A stretch of 64,000 nt of DNA from Tahibacter soli (GTDB lineage Bacteria > Pseudomonadota > Gammaproteobacteria > Xanthomonadales > Rhodanobacteraceae), in contig NZ_JAOVZO020000023.1 in assembly GCF_025717065.2 (NCBI RefSeq), forward strand, positions 532,061-596,060, given 5' to 3'. Each line of letters opens with the position of its first letter. Positions within the stretch are counted from its first letter, which is position 1. Below, piece by piece: positions 48,831-60,100 of the stretch. Below the pieces are notes generated by a model. The model did not search any database and was not told the origin of the DNA. It was given only the letters and a program-made list of their open reading frames with translations. Made by a program: the position numbers and the translations under genes.

Positions 48831-50090
48831 ATGAACGTCGCATACCAATCCGAAACCGACGCGCTCAGCGTGAACGGCGCGCGTCTGTGGGACAGCCTGA
48901 TGGAAATGGCGAAGATCGGCGCCACGCCGAAAGGCGGCGTGTGCCGCCTGGCGCTGACCGATCTCGACAAGCAGGGCCGCGATCTGTTCGTGCGCTGGGC
49001 CAAAGAGGCCGGCTGCACGATCACCGTCGACCGCATGGGCAACGTCTTCGCGCGGCGCGCCGGCATCGACGACAGCCTGCCGCCGGTGGTCACCGGCTCG
49101 CACGCCGACTCGCAGCCGACCGGCGGCCGCTTCGACGGCATCTACGGCGTGCTCGGCGGACTCGAAGTGATCCGCAGCTTGAACGACCGCGGCATCCGCA
49201 CACGGCGCGCGATCGAAACCGTGATCTGGACGAACGAAGAAGGCTCGCGCTTCGCGCCGGCGATGGTGGCCTCCGGCGTTTTCGCCGGCGTGTTCACCGA
49301 GGAATACGGCCTGTCGCGCGCCGACGTCGACGGCAAGACGGTCGGCGAGGAATTGAAGCGCATCGGCTACGCCGGCGACATTCCGTGCGGCGGACGGCCG
49401 ATCCACGCCGCGTTCGAGCTGCACATCGAACAGGGCCCGATCCTCGAAGCCGAAGGCAAGACCATCGGCGTCGTGCATGCCGCGCAAGGCCAGCGCTGGT
49501 ACGAAGTCGTGCTCACCGGCCAGGAATCGCACGCGGGCCCGACGCCGATGCCGCGCCGCCGCGACGCGCTGCTCGGCACCGCGCGCGTGATCCAGACCGT
49601 CAACGAGATCGGCTTGAAATACGCGCCGTATGCCTGCGCGACCGTCGGCATGGTGCAGGTGCATCCGAACTCGCGCAACGTGATTCCCGGCCGCGTGTTC
49701 TTCACGATCGACTTCCGCCATCCCGAAGACGCGGTGCTCGCGCAGATGGATGCCGACCTGCGCGCCGCCGTCGCGCAGATCGCCGAATCCGGAAAGCTCG
49801 AACTGACGAAGCTCGAGCAGATCTTCTACTACAAGCCCGTCGCGTTCGACGCCGACTGCGTCGCGAGCGTGCGCGCGGCGGCGCAGCGTTTCGGCTACAG
49901 CCATCGCGAGATCGTTTCCGGCGCGGGCCACGACGCGTGCTATCTCGCGCAGGTCGCGCCGACCTCGATGGTGTTCGTCCCGTGCGTCGGCGGCATCAGC
50001 CACAACGAGATCGAAGACGCGACGCCGGAATGGATCGAAGCCGGCGCGAACGTGTTGCTGCATGCGATGCTCGAGCGCGCGCAAAGCTGA
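48831..50090 (+). CDS. Zn-dependent beta-ureidopropionase / N-carbamoyl-amino acid amidohydrolase
   Basis: A 419-residue M20-family amidohydrolase. GSHADSQPTGGRFDGIYGV (89-107) and WTNEEGSRF (133-141) carry histidine 91, aspartate 102 and the paired glutamates, which with HIEQGP and GAGHDA make a dinuclear metal site. The expected reaction is N-carbamoyl-beta-alanine (or carbamoyl-beta-aminoisobutyrate) to the amino acid, ammonia and CO2. The common HLD triad reads HAD here. Context in the pyrimidine cluster favours this substrate over N-carbamoyl-L-amino acids or allantoate. An 85-bp gap precedes it. Confidence 0.87.
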   Translation: MNVAYQSETDALSVNGARLWDSLMEMAKIGATPKGGVCRLALTDLDKQGRDLFVRWAKEAGCTITVDRMGNVFARRAGIDDSLPPVVTGSHADSQPTGGRFDGIYGVLGGLEVIRSLNDRGIRTRRAIETVIWTNEEGSRFAPAMVASGVFAGVFTEEYGLSRADVDGKTVGEELKRIGYAGDIPCGGRPIHAAFELHIEQGPILEAEGKTIGVVHAAQGQRWYEVVLTGQESHAGPTPMPRRRDALLGTARVIQTVNEIGLKYAPYACATVGMVQVHPNSRNVIPGRVFFTIDFRHPEDAVLAQMDADLRAAVAQIAESGKLELTKLEQIFYYKPVAFDADCVASVRAAAQRFGYSHREIVSGAGHDACYLAQVAPTSMVFVPCVGGISHNEIEDATPEWIEAGANVLLHAMLERAQS

Positions 50091-50138
50091 TACTTCTTGA
50101 GAAATCCACTCCCAGGCGTACCCCAGGAGCCAGAAAGA

Positions 50139-51524
50139 ATGCCCCGCAAAGACACCGGCGACATCGCCTCCGGCCGGCTCAGCGCCGAAGCGTTGACGCA
50201 CAACTTCGACGACATCGCACCGCCGCTCGACCGCCGGCGCGCGCTGATCGCCGCGCAGCGCTGCTACTACTGCTACGACGCGCCGTGCATCCAGGCGTGC
50301 CCGACCGGCATCGACATCCCGAGCTTCATCAAGCGCATCACGACCGACAACCTGCGCGGCGCCGCGCAGGACATCCTCGGCGCGAATATTCTCGGCGGCA
50401 TGTGCGCGCGCGTCTGCCCGACCGAAATCCTCTGCGAAGGCAGCTGCGTGCGCAACACCGGCGAGTCCGAGCCCGTCGCCATCGGCGCGCTGCAGCGCTA
50501 CGCAACCGACTGGGTCTATGACGACAATGCGACATTGTTCCAACGTGCACCCGATACCGGCCGCCGGATCGCCGTCGTCGGTGCCGGCCCGGCGGGGCTT
50601 TCGTGTGCGCACGCGCTCGCGCGCGCCGGCCATCGCGTGTCGATCTACGACGCGCTTCCCAAGGCGGGCGGCCTCAACGAATACGGCATCGCCGCGTACA
50701 AGGTGCCGGGCTTCGCGCAACGCGAAATCGACTGGCTGCTGTCGATCGGCGGCATCGAGATGAAACTCGGGCGCAGGCTCGGCGACGATCTCGCGCTCAC
50801 CGATCTGCGGCGCGACTACGACGCGGTGTTCCTGGGCCTGGGCCTCACGGGCGTCAACGCGCTCGGCATCGACGACGAAGCCGTCGCTGGCGTGCGCAAC
50901 GCCGTCGACTTCATCGCGCAGCTGCGCCAGACCGCCGACCTCGCGCAGATGCCGGTGGGCCGTCGCGTCGTCGTCATCGGCGGTGGCAATACCGCGATCG
51001 ATGCGGCGGTGCAGAGCAAGAAGCTCGGCGCCGAAGTCGTCACGCTCGTGTACCGGCGCGGCACCGAGTCGATGAGCGCGACGCCGGTCGAGCAGGCATT
51101 CGCGCAATCCGAAGGCGTGGCCTTCATCAAGTGGGCGCAGCCCAAGCGCATCGTCGCCGTCGACGGCACGGCGACCGGCGTGGAATTCGAATACACGCAG
51201 CTCGATGCGGCCGGCCGCTTGATGGGCAGCGGCGACCGCTTCGTCGTGGCGGCCGATCTTGTGCTGAAAGCCGTGGGCCAGGCGCTGGTGCCGCTCGCGG
51301 CGGGCGCGGGCGGCGAGCTGCTGGCCGTGGACAAGGGCCGCATCGTCGTCAACGCCGATTACGAAACCTCGCTGCCGGGCGTGTACGCCGGCGGCGACTG
51401 CGTCGGCGGCAAGGTCGATCTTACGGTGCAGTCGGTCGAAGACGGCAAGCGCGCGGCGCAGGCGATCCATCGGGTGGTGTCGGCGAACGCGACGAAGGCG
51501 GTCGCGGCGGCGGTGCCGGCGTAG
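50139..51524 (+). CDS. preT: Dihydropyrimidine dehydrogenase, NAD(P)H-oxidising FeS/FAD subunit
   Basis: A 461-residue GltD-like oxidoreductase. The ATG at 50139 is chosen for its CAGGAG ribosome site. Cysteine clusters CYYCYDAPCIQACP (about 42-55) and CARVCPTEILCEGSC (about 89-103) bind two iron-sulfur clusters. A FAD loop GAGPAGLS (about 148) and a nucleotide loop GGGNTAID (about 281) follow. It passes electrons from NAD(P)H to PreA for reduction of uracil or thymine. The 534-bp repeat-filled gap before preA is unusual, since these two genes are normally adjacent. Confidence 0.92.
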   Translation: MPRKDTGDIASGRLSAEALTHNFDDIAPPLDRRRALIAAQRCYYCYDAPCIQACPTGIDIPSFIKRITTDNLRGAAQDILGANILGGMCARVCPTEILCEGSCVRNTGESEPVAIGALQRYATDWVYDDNATLFQRAPDTGRRIAVVGAGPAGLSCAHALARAGHRVSIYDALPKAGGLNEYGIAAYKVPGFAQREIDWLLSIGGIEMKLGRRLGDDLALTDLRRDYDAVFLGLGLTGVNALGIDDEAVAGVRNAVDFIAQLRQTADLAQMPVGRRVVVIGGGNTAIDAAVQSKKLGAEVVTLVYRRGTESMSATPVEQAFAQSEGVAFIKWAQPKRIVAVDGTATGVEFEYTQLDAAGRLMGSGDRFVVAADLVLKAVGQALVPLAAGAGGELLAVDKGRIVVNADYETSLPGVYAGGDCVGGKVDLTVQSVEDGKRAAQAIHRVVSANATKAVAAAVPA

Positions 51525-51581
51525 TCGTCGTGGCGAGAACCGGAACCCGAGGCGATCGTGCGCGTCGCCCCCTCACCCCGG

Positions 51582-51990
51582 CCCTCTTCCCCAAGCGAGC
51601 TTGGAGGAGAGGGAGAAGTCGGGCGCCCCGCGCTTTAGCCCTCTCCCCCAAGCTCGCTTGGGGGAGAGGGTTGGGTGAGGGGGCAACGCCGAGGTCTTCG
51701 TTGTGTTTGCAGAAAAGTTAATCACACAGCACTGTGCACATTTAATGAAGTCAGGCGCCTCGCGTTTTAGCCCTCTCCCCCAAGCTCGCTTGGGGGAGAG
51801 GGTTGGGTGAGGGGGCAACGCCGAGGTCTTCGTTGTGTTTGCAGAAAAGTTAATCACACAGCACTGTGCACATTTAATGAAGTCAGGCGCCTCGCGTTTT
51901 AACCCTCTCCCCCAAGCTCGCTTGGGGGAGAGGGTTGGGTGAGGGGCGACGCCGAGGTCTTAGTTGCGTTTGCAGGAAAGTTAACTCCAC
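51582..51990. repeat. 132-bp tandem repeats with REP-like hairpins between preT and preA
   Basis: REP-like hairpins lie at 51582-51613 (imperfect), 51639-51670, 51771-51802 and 51903-51934, the last three exactly 132 bp apart. The unit between them reads GAGGTCTTCGTTGTGTTTGC, AGAAAAGTTAATC, a CACAGCACTGTG pseudo-palindrome, then AATGAAGTCAGGCGCCTCG. Two copies are near-identical and a third diverges after 51934. It is followed at 52024-52041 by GCGAAGGCTGGAATGACG, another sequence type common as dispersed repeats. No gene is seen in 51525-52058. Confidence 0.9.
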
Positions 51991-52058
51991 AGCACTGTGC
52001 ACATTAAACCCAGCAAGCAACGTGCGAAGGCTGGAATGACGATCAGAGGCGACACCCC

Positions 52059-53333
52059 ATGGCAGACCTGACCACCAACTTCGTCGGCATCCGCTCGCCG
52101 AACCCGTTCTGGCTCGCGTCCGCGCCGCCGACCGACAAGGCCTACAACGTGCACCGCGCGTTCGAGGCCGGGTGGGGCGGCGTCGTGTGGAAGACGCTCG
52201 GGCTCGACCCGCACGTCGTCAACGTCAGCTCGCGCTACGGCGCGGTGACGTTGAACGGCCAGCGCATCGCGGGCCTCAATAACATCGAGCTGATCACCGA
52301 CCGGCCGCTGCAGGTAAACCTCGACGAGATCCGCGAGGTGAAGCGCACATGGCCCGATCGCGCGATGATCGTGTCGCTGATGGTGCCCTGCGACGAGGCG
52401 TCGTGGAAATACATCCTGCCGATGGTCGAGGACACCGGCGCCGATGCCGTCGAACTCAACTTCGGCTGCCCGCACGGCATGTCCGAACGCGGCATGGGCT
52501 CGGCCGTCGGCCAGGTGCCGGAATACGTCGAGCAGGTCGCGCGCTGGGTCAAGCAGCACTCGAAGCTGCCGTGCATCGTGAAGCTCACGCCGAACATCAC
52601 CGACATCCGCCATCCGGCGCGCGCGGCGTTCCGCGGCGGCGCCGATGCCGTGTCGCTGATCAACACGATCAACTCGATCGTCTCGGTCGACCTCGACCTC
52701 ATGGCGCCGACGCCCACGGTCGACGGCAAGGGCACGCACGGCGGCTACTGCGGCCCGGCGGTGAAGCCCATTGCGCTGAACATGGTCGCCGAGATCGCGC
52801 GCGACCCGCAGACGAAGGGCCTGCCCATTTCCGCGATCGGCGGCATCGGCGACTGGCGCGACGCGGCCGAATTCATGGCGCTCGGCGCCGGCACGGTGCA
52901 GGTGTGCACCGCGGCGATGCACTACGGCTTCCGCATCGTCGACGACATGATCAACGGGCTGTCGCACTGGATGGACTCGAAGGGCTACAAGAGCATCGAG
53001 GATTTCCGCGCGAAGGCCGTGCCCAACGTCACCGACTGGCAGTTCCTCAACCTCAAGTACGACATCAAGGCGCGCATCGACCAGGACCTTTGCATCAAGT
53101 GCGGCCTGTGCCACATCGCGTGCGAAGACACCGCGCACCAGGCCATCGCGAAAGAGAAAAACGGCTTGCGGCACTTCGAGGTGATCGACGACGAATGCGT
53201 CGGCTGCAACCTGTGCATGCACGTGTGCCCGGTCGACAACTGCATCACGATGGAACGCGTCGACACCGGCGGCTACGCGAACTGGACGACGCACGAGAAC
53301 AACCCGATGCGCAAGACGGGCGAGCCTGCGTAG
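52059..53333 (+). CDS. preA: Dihydropyrimidine dehydrogenase, catalytic FMN/FeS subunit
   Basis: A 424-residue protein. The N-terminal FMN barrel is dihydroorotate-dehydrogenase-like (NPFWLASAPPT, ELNFGCPHGMSERGMG, AIGGIGDWRDAAEFMALGAG). Two 4Fe-4S motifs end the chain: CIKCGLCHIACEDTAH at about 345 and CVGCNLCMHVCPVDNC at about 380. With PreT it reduces uracil and thymine to dihydro forms in the cytosol. The start follows AGAGG by about ten bases. The distance from preT suggests either a long repeat-bearing leader or a second promoter. Confidence 0.94.
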   Translation: MADLTTNFVGIRSPNPFWLASAPPTDKAYNVHRAFEAGWGGVVWKTLGLDPHVVNVSSRYGAVTLNGQRIAGLNNIELITDRPLQVNLDEIREVKRTWPDRAMIVSLMVPCDEASWKYILPMVEDTGADAVELNFGCPHGMSERGMGSAVGQVPEYVEQVARWVKQHSKLPCIVKLTPNITDIRHPARAAFRGGADAVSLINTINSIVSVDLDLMAPTPTVDGKGTHGGYCGPAVKPIALNMVAEIARDPQTKGLPISAIGGIGDWRDAAEFMALGAGTVQVCTAAMHYGFRIVDDMINGLSHWMDSKGYKSIEDFRAKAVPNVTDWQFLNLKYDIKARIDQDLCIKCGLCHIACEDTAHQAIAKEKNGLRHFEVIDDECVGCNLCMHVCPVDNCITMERVDTGGYANWTTHENNPMRKTGEPA

Positions 53334-53345
53334 ACTTGCTCGACT

Positions 53346-53482
53346 CCCTCTCCCCCTGCGGCTTTGCCGCAGGGGAGAGGGCTGGGGTGAGGGGGCGAGG
53401 CCATGTCGTACACCGACGTTTCGGCACTGCGAGGCGTTTCCCCTCACCCAACCCTCTCCCCCATCGCAGATGGGGGAGAGGG
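53346..53482. repeat. Pair of opposed REP-like hairpins between preA and the permease gene
   Basis: Hairpin 1 (53346-53381) has arms CCCTCTCCCCCTGCGG/CCGCAGGGGAGAGGG. Hairpin 2 (53452-53482) has CCCTCTCCCCCATC/GATGGGGGAGAGGG. GGGGTGAGGGG and CCCCTCACCC flank them in opposite directions, a BIME-like layout. Confidence 0.88.
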
Positions 53483-53508
53483 CTAAATCATAGGGGCTTG
53501 GGGGCCTG

Positions 53509-55008
53509 ATGAACCACGATCTCGAACACGCTGGACTTGAACGGGGCGCGCTGTACAACGACGACCTCGCGCCCACGACACCCGAACAGCGCACCTGGAC
53601 CTGGTATCACTACGCCGCGCTGTGGGTCGGCATGGTGATGTGCATTCCGTCGTACACGCTCGCGGCGGGTCTCATCGACCAGGGCATGTCGCCGTGGCAG
53701 GCCGTCACCACCGTGCTGCTCGGCAACGCCATCGTGCTCGTGCCGATGCTGCTGATCGGCCACGCCGGCGCGAAATACGGCATCCCGTACGCCGTGCTCG
53801 TGCGCTCGTCGTTCGGCACGCGCGGCGCGCGGCTGCCCGCGCTGCTGCGCGCGATCGTCGCGTGCGGCTGGTACGGCATCCAGACCTGGTTCGGCGGGCT
53901 CGCGATCTACACGCTGCTCAACATCATCACCGGCAACGCGCTGCACGCCGATCCGCTGCCGCTGCTCGGCATCAACGGCTGGCAGCTCGTCTGCTTCCTC
54001 GCGTTCTGGCTGCTGCAGCTGTACTTCGTGCTGCACGGCACCGAGTCGATCCGCTGGCTCGAAACCATCTCGGCACCGGTGAAAATCGTCATGTGCCTCG
54101 CGCTCGTCGCGTGGGCGCTGAACAACGCGGGCGGCTTCGGCACGATGATGGGCCAGCCGTCGGCGTTCGTCGAAGGCGGCGCGAAGGCGGGGCAGTTCTG
54201 GGCCGTGTTCTGGCCGTCGCTCACGGCGATGGTCGGCTTCTGGGCGACGCTCGCGCTCAACATCCCGGACTTCACGCGCTTCGCGCGCTCGCAGAAAGAC
54301 CAGGTCGTCGGCCAGACCATCGGCCTTCCGGTGCCGATGGGGCTGCTCGCGCTGATGTCCGTGGTCGTGACGTCGGCGACCGTCGTGATCTACGGCAAGG
54401 CGATCTGGGATCCGGTCGATCTCGCCGGCCGCTTCACCGGCATCGGCGTCGGCATCGCGCTCGTCGTGCTAACGCTCGACACGATGTGCTGCAACCTCGC
54501 GGCGAATCTCGTCGGACCGGCGTACGATTTCGCGAGCCTGTCGCCGAAGCGTATCAGCTACCGCACCGGCGGGCTGATCACGGCGTTCATCGCGCTGCTC
54601 GCGATGCCGTGGAAGATTCTCGAAAGCACCAATGGCTACATCTTCACCTGGCTGATCGGCTACTCGGCGCTGCTCGGGCCGGTGGCCGGCATCATGCTCG
54701 TGGACTACTACTTCTTGCGCGGCACGCGGCTCGACACGGCGGCGCTCTTCTCCGAGCGCGGCGAATACGCGTATCGCGGCGGCTGGAATCCGGCGGCGGC
54801 GATCGCGCTCGCGCTCGGCGTGCTGCCGAACCTGCCGGGCTTCCTCAACGCCGCGTTCCCGCAGACGTTCTCCGGCGTGCCGGACGCGTTCAAGGTCATC
54901 TACACCTACGCGTGGTTCGCCGGGCTCGCGATCTCGGCGCTCGTCTATTGGCTCATGATGAAATTCGCGCCGCAGCGCGCGCCGGTGGCCGGCGCCGCGC
55001 GCGCCTGA
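53509..55008 (+). CDS. NCS1-family nucleobase/hydantoin permease
   Basis: A 499-residue membrane protein with about twelve hydrophobic segments. The N-terminal WTWYHYAALWVGMVMCIPSY, then RSSFGTRGARLPALLRAIVACGWYGIQTW and NIPDFTRFARSQKDQ are signatures of the nucleobase:cation symporter-1 family. It probably imports uracil, thymine, dihydropyrimidine or a hydantoin with a cation. The family resemblance is strong but the exact substrate is inferred from the operon. The dihydropyrimidinase gene starts 24 bases after its stop. Confidence 0.9.
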   Translation: MNHDLEHAGLERGALYNDDLAPTTPEQRTWTWYHYAALWVGMVMCIPSYTLAAGLIDQGMSPWQAVTTVLLGNAIVLVPMLLIGHAGAKYGIPYAVLVRSSFGTRGARLPALLRAIVACGWYGIQTWFGGLAIYTLLNIITGNALHADPLPLLGINGWQLVCFLAFWLLQLYFVLHGTESIRWLETISAPVKIVMCLALVAWALNNAGGFGTMMGQPSAFVEGGAKAGQFWAVFWPSLTAMVGFWATLALNIPDFTRFARSQKDQVVGQTIGLPVPMGLLALMSVVVTSATVVIYGKAIWDPVDLAGRFTGIGVGIALVVLTLDTMCCNLAANLVGPAYDFASLSPKRISYRTGGLITAFIALLAMPWKILESTNGYIFTWLIGYSALLGPVAGIMLVDYYFLRGTRLDTAALFSERGEYAYRGGWNPAAAIALALGVLPNLPGFLNAAFPQTFSGVPDAFKVIYTYAWFAGLAISALVYWLMMKFAPQRAPVAGAARA

Positions 55009-56403
<1,395 letters not shown>

Positions 56404-56489
56404 ATGCGGCTTATTTTGAGGCGAATGCGTTGAGGATGCGAGGGGCCAAGTAGGCTGCCTGGAAACCTAGCTCGGAGTCACTCAGTAAG

Positions 56490-56654
56490 GTGCGTGGGGT
56501 GGCGCGGCGGACGATTGCGGGCGGGAAGGTGGTGTGGGATGACGGGGAGTTGCGAGCGGAGCGGGGGGCGGGGCGGTATCTGCCGCGGCCGTTGAATGCG
56601 GCTTATTTTGAGGCGAATGCGTTGGGGAGGCGGGGGTTGGGGCTGAAGATCTAG
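56490..56654 (+). pseudogene. Detached duplicate of the 3' end of the dihydropyrimidinase gene
   Basis: This stretch repeats 56299-56442 at an offset of 191 bp, with 38 identical bases around GAATGCGGCTTATTTTGAGG. Read in frame it encodes [20 protein letters not shown]... through [15 protein letters not shown] to a TAG at 56652-56654, the normal ending for this family. It has no start of its own. The boundary to AT-richer island DNA lies directly after it, so the duplication may mark an integration or recombination event. Confidence 0.8.
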
Positions 56655-57164
56655 CAGATATGTAGGCAAACCCGGCCCGAAGAATATCGCTCATATTCAG
56701 TGCTAAGGCCCCTGTAGCGGAGTCTCCATAACAGATCTAACGAATGGATTGCATATGAAGCTAAGGCAGTTTCGCGTCAAACTTCCGCTCCGTAGACGAC
56801 AGTGGCTGGGTCGAAGCAGAGGGCGTAACCGCGCTCATTGGTTGTGAACGAATCGGGTAACACAAATCTCCTGTTGCCGCTATGGAAGCTCAACCCTGCT
56901 AGAGATGGCGAAACTCTGCTGAACTGATAGCGAGCCAAACTTGCATCGACAATTGCAATGGCTTGCGCCACCATCCGTACGACAATTGCCCGACCAAGGT
57001 AGCATCGTCTTGGTTTGCCATCTGGCAACAATACTTCGGCGGTGCAAAGCTACTATGCAATTTCCATAAAGCTATGCTGGTAGTTAGTAGTTCGAGTCGC
57101 CTAGACCGAGCAAGACGCTACTTGCCAGCGTTGCTTGCAGTTTTGGTCAGCCCAGGGGGTAACA
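56655..57164. other. 510-bp gap at the island boundary
   Basis: Base composition drops here from very GC-rich to about half AT. The only open frame of any size is an 84-codon minus-strand frame (57031-56777) beginning with TTG. It has no recognised domain and I do not treat it as a gene with confidence. The promoter and ribosome site (AGGGGG at 57153-57158) of the following gene lie at its right end. Confidence 0.45.
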
Positions 57165-60100
57165 ATGTCATTGATGCTTATTCACCTGTCGGACATACAT
57201 ATAAAAGGCGCGTCAGACCCGATCCTCAAAAAAGCCGACGCGATTGCGAATTCGCTGAACGGATATGTTCCTAAAGCGAGCCATATCGTAATTGTAATAT
57301 CAGGGGATGTTGCATTTTCAGGCTCCAAGAGCGAATACGCACTGGCCAAATCATTTCTCGGGGCTTTGAGAAATAGAATTAGAAAAGAATCTCGATGTGA
57401 AGTCGATTTTCTAGTTTGCCCCGGAAATCATGATTGCAACTTCCAGGCAAATAATGAATCTCGAAACAACAATATAGCAGCACTACAGCAGACGGGGGCC
57501 GTTGACGATTCCGTTATCAAAAGCTGCACCAGAATCCAAGAGGAATTCTTTAAATTTAGGGAAAGCTTAGAGTCATGGAAAAGTCCGAGCGGAGATCGGC
57601 TCTGGCGGACCGTATCGATCGAAATAAAAAATAAAAAAATCATTTTTGACGCATTGAATGTCGCTTGGGTTTCTAAAATCAAAGAAGACAAGAATCTTCA
57701 TTTCCCAGTGGATCGCTATCGAGATTCAGTGTCGTCACAAAGCTCTGACGTGCGAATTATTGTATTTCATCATCCGTTGAATTGGTTCAATCAAGCTGGC
57801 TACCGAGATTTCCGAAAGTTTCTCAGAGAAACCGGAAGCATCTTAATCAGCGGCCACGAGCACGAGGGCAATGTTGGTTCAATAGACGAGACTGAGTCAG
57901 GAAAAAGCGTCTATGTTGAAGGTTGCGTTCTGCAAGAAGGCTTAGATCTCCGGGGCACGGGATTCTTCCTGCTGGAGCTAGATCTAGATTCGATGAACTT
58001 AAGCCATTTGCGGTTCGAGTACGCCGGAGACTCCTACCGACCGTTAACTCCACCCAAGGTCTGGGATCTGCCCAGCGTGAGAACCGGCCGGCTTGAACCT
58101 TCGGCGGACTTCCGCAGAAAACTGCAAGATGCGGGGGCTATCTCGCACCCAGACACAACATCGCCGCTAACTCTCCAAGATATTTTTGTGTACCCGGATC
58201 TGCGAAAAGTCAATGAACGGGGAAAAACTTCAGAATTTATTAATTCCAAAGCACTTCGACAGCCCGCCGAAACCCGCAAGGGGGTCATTTTAAAATGCGA
58301 CGAACGAACGGGAAGTAGCAGTCTTCTATACCAACTGTTTCTTTCGTACTTGGACCAAGGCTTCGCGCCGCTTCTTATTCGTGGTAGCAACATTCAGCGA
58401 GCGACATCAAAGCATGTCGACGAACTAATCGATTCAACAATACGCGAACAGTACGATGAGCATGACAGGGTTCTTGTCTCCCAGAAATCAAGGAAAGAAA
58501 AGATACTCCTGGTTGACGACATCGACGAATCGAAGGTCGTAGATGCTCAGGGCCGCGCCGAGGTCTTGTCACACCTCAAGAAAATCGCTGACCACGTGGT
58601 GATAGTTATATCGGGAAATTATGGGCTAGAAGAACTGCTGGAAGAGAATAATTCAGCCGATCTGGTCGAATTCGAACGCTATGACATACAGCCATTTGGT
58701 TACAGCAGACGGTCCGAACTCGTCAAGCGGTGGATTTCTATTGGTGGGAAAAATATCGGAGATGCTGAGCTTATTAGCGAGTGCGACAAAGCCGAGCGCC
58801 TTATTGCAGTTGCCATGCGAAAATCGCTAATCCCTTCTGTGCCGCTTTATCTTCTCACGCTACTACAGAGTGTTTCTGCAGGAAAAAGCGCCGACCTGAA
58901 GGAGAGTTCGCTAGGGCACTACTATAGTTTTCTTCTGTACGAAGCACTACTTAATGCGGGTGTGCCCAAATCCAGGCTCGGGGAGCACTTTCAGTATGCA
59001 ACTAACTTGGCCTGGGAATTTAAAAATGGGCCTTCTCAAAGAATTGATAGAGCTGGGCTACGGAAGTTTAATCGGCGTTTCGCCGATGATTATTTCTCTG
59101 TCGACTTGGACAAAGAAATCGATATTCTTCTGCGCGCAAGGGTTCTGGTCGCGTTCGGAGACGAGTATGAGTTCAGGTACCCCTATATTTTCTACCACTT
59201 GAGGGGGCGGTATCTTAGTGCAAATATTGACGACGAAGACATTAAGGCTTACATCGCCCATTGTTGCTCGCACCTGTACGTCAGAGATTATGCAAATACG
59301 ATTTTATTTCTCGCACACCATGCAACAAGCAGATGGCTTCTAGACTCCATCAGTGCCGCAATGTCCAAGCTGTTCGATAACTTCAAAGAAATTAGTTTTG
59401 ACGGTGACACCAGGGAAGTTGATAATTTGATTTCTGACGCCCCGGCTCTAGTCTATAAAGGAGGCTCTCCGGTCCAGCACCGGGAAGAAAAAAATAAGGA
59501 GTTGGATAAAATCGACGAGGAAGAGGGCGACAACGACGGTTTAATGGAAACAGAAGAGAATTCAGAACAGAGAAGTTTAGGATCGCAGGTCGTTATGCTT
59601 TTCAAGACCACAGAAATTCTCGGCCAGATCCTAAAGAACCAGTACTCGACAATCCGGCGACCACACAAAGTTCAACTTATAGAGTCGCTCTTCGACGGTT
59701 CGTTGCGTACGCTAAGATGCTTTTATCAGGACATGCTTGAAAGCGCTGACAAACTTGTCGCGCGCGTAAAAAAAGCCATTGAAGATTCCGGAAGCAGTAT
59801 GGATGTTCAGAAGAGGGAAAAGTTGGCGCGTAGATTCCTAGCCGAGATGGTCGAGTCTATTTCAGTGGGCATACTCAGCCATGCCGCTGCAAGCGTAAAC
59901 GCAGAAGCTTTGGTGGACGACATTTCTGACGTCGTAGAGAAAAAGCGATCACTCGAAATCGGTGCCCCCGCGAAATCCAACGCTTACCGGCTACTAGCTC
60001 TTGCCGTAGCTCTTGACTCGGCTAAAGACATTCCCCGAGCTAAGCTGGCCGAACTCTATCAAGACAAAAAAAGTGACTTACTTGCAAGTCGAATAATCAA

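Noticed and set aside
56777..57031. An 84-codon minus-strand open frame
   Set aside because: It starts with TTG without a good ribosome site and has no recognised domain. Too weak to annotate as a gene.
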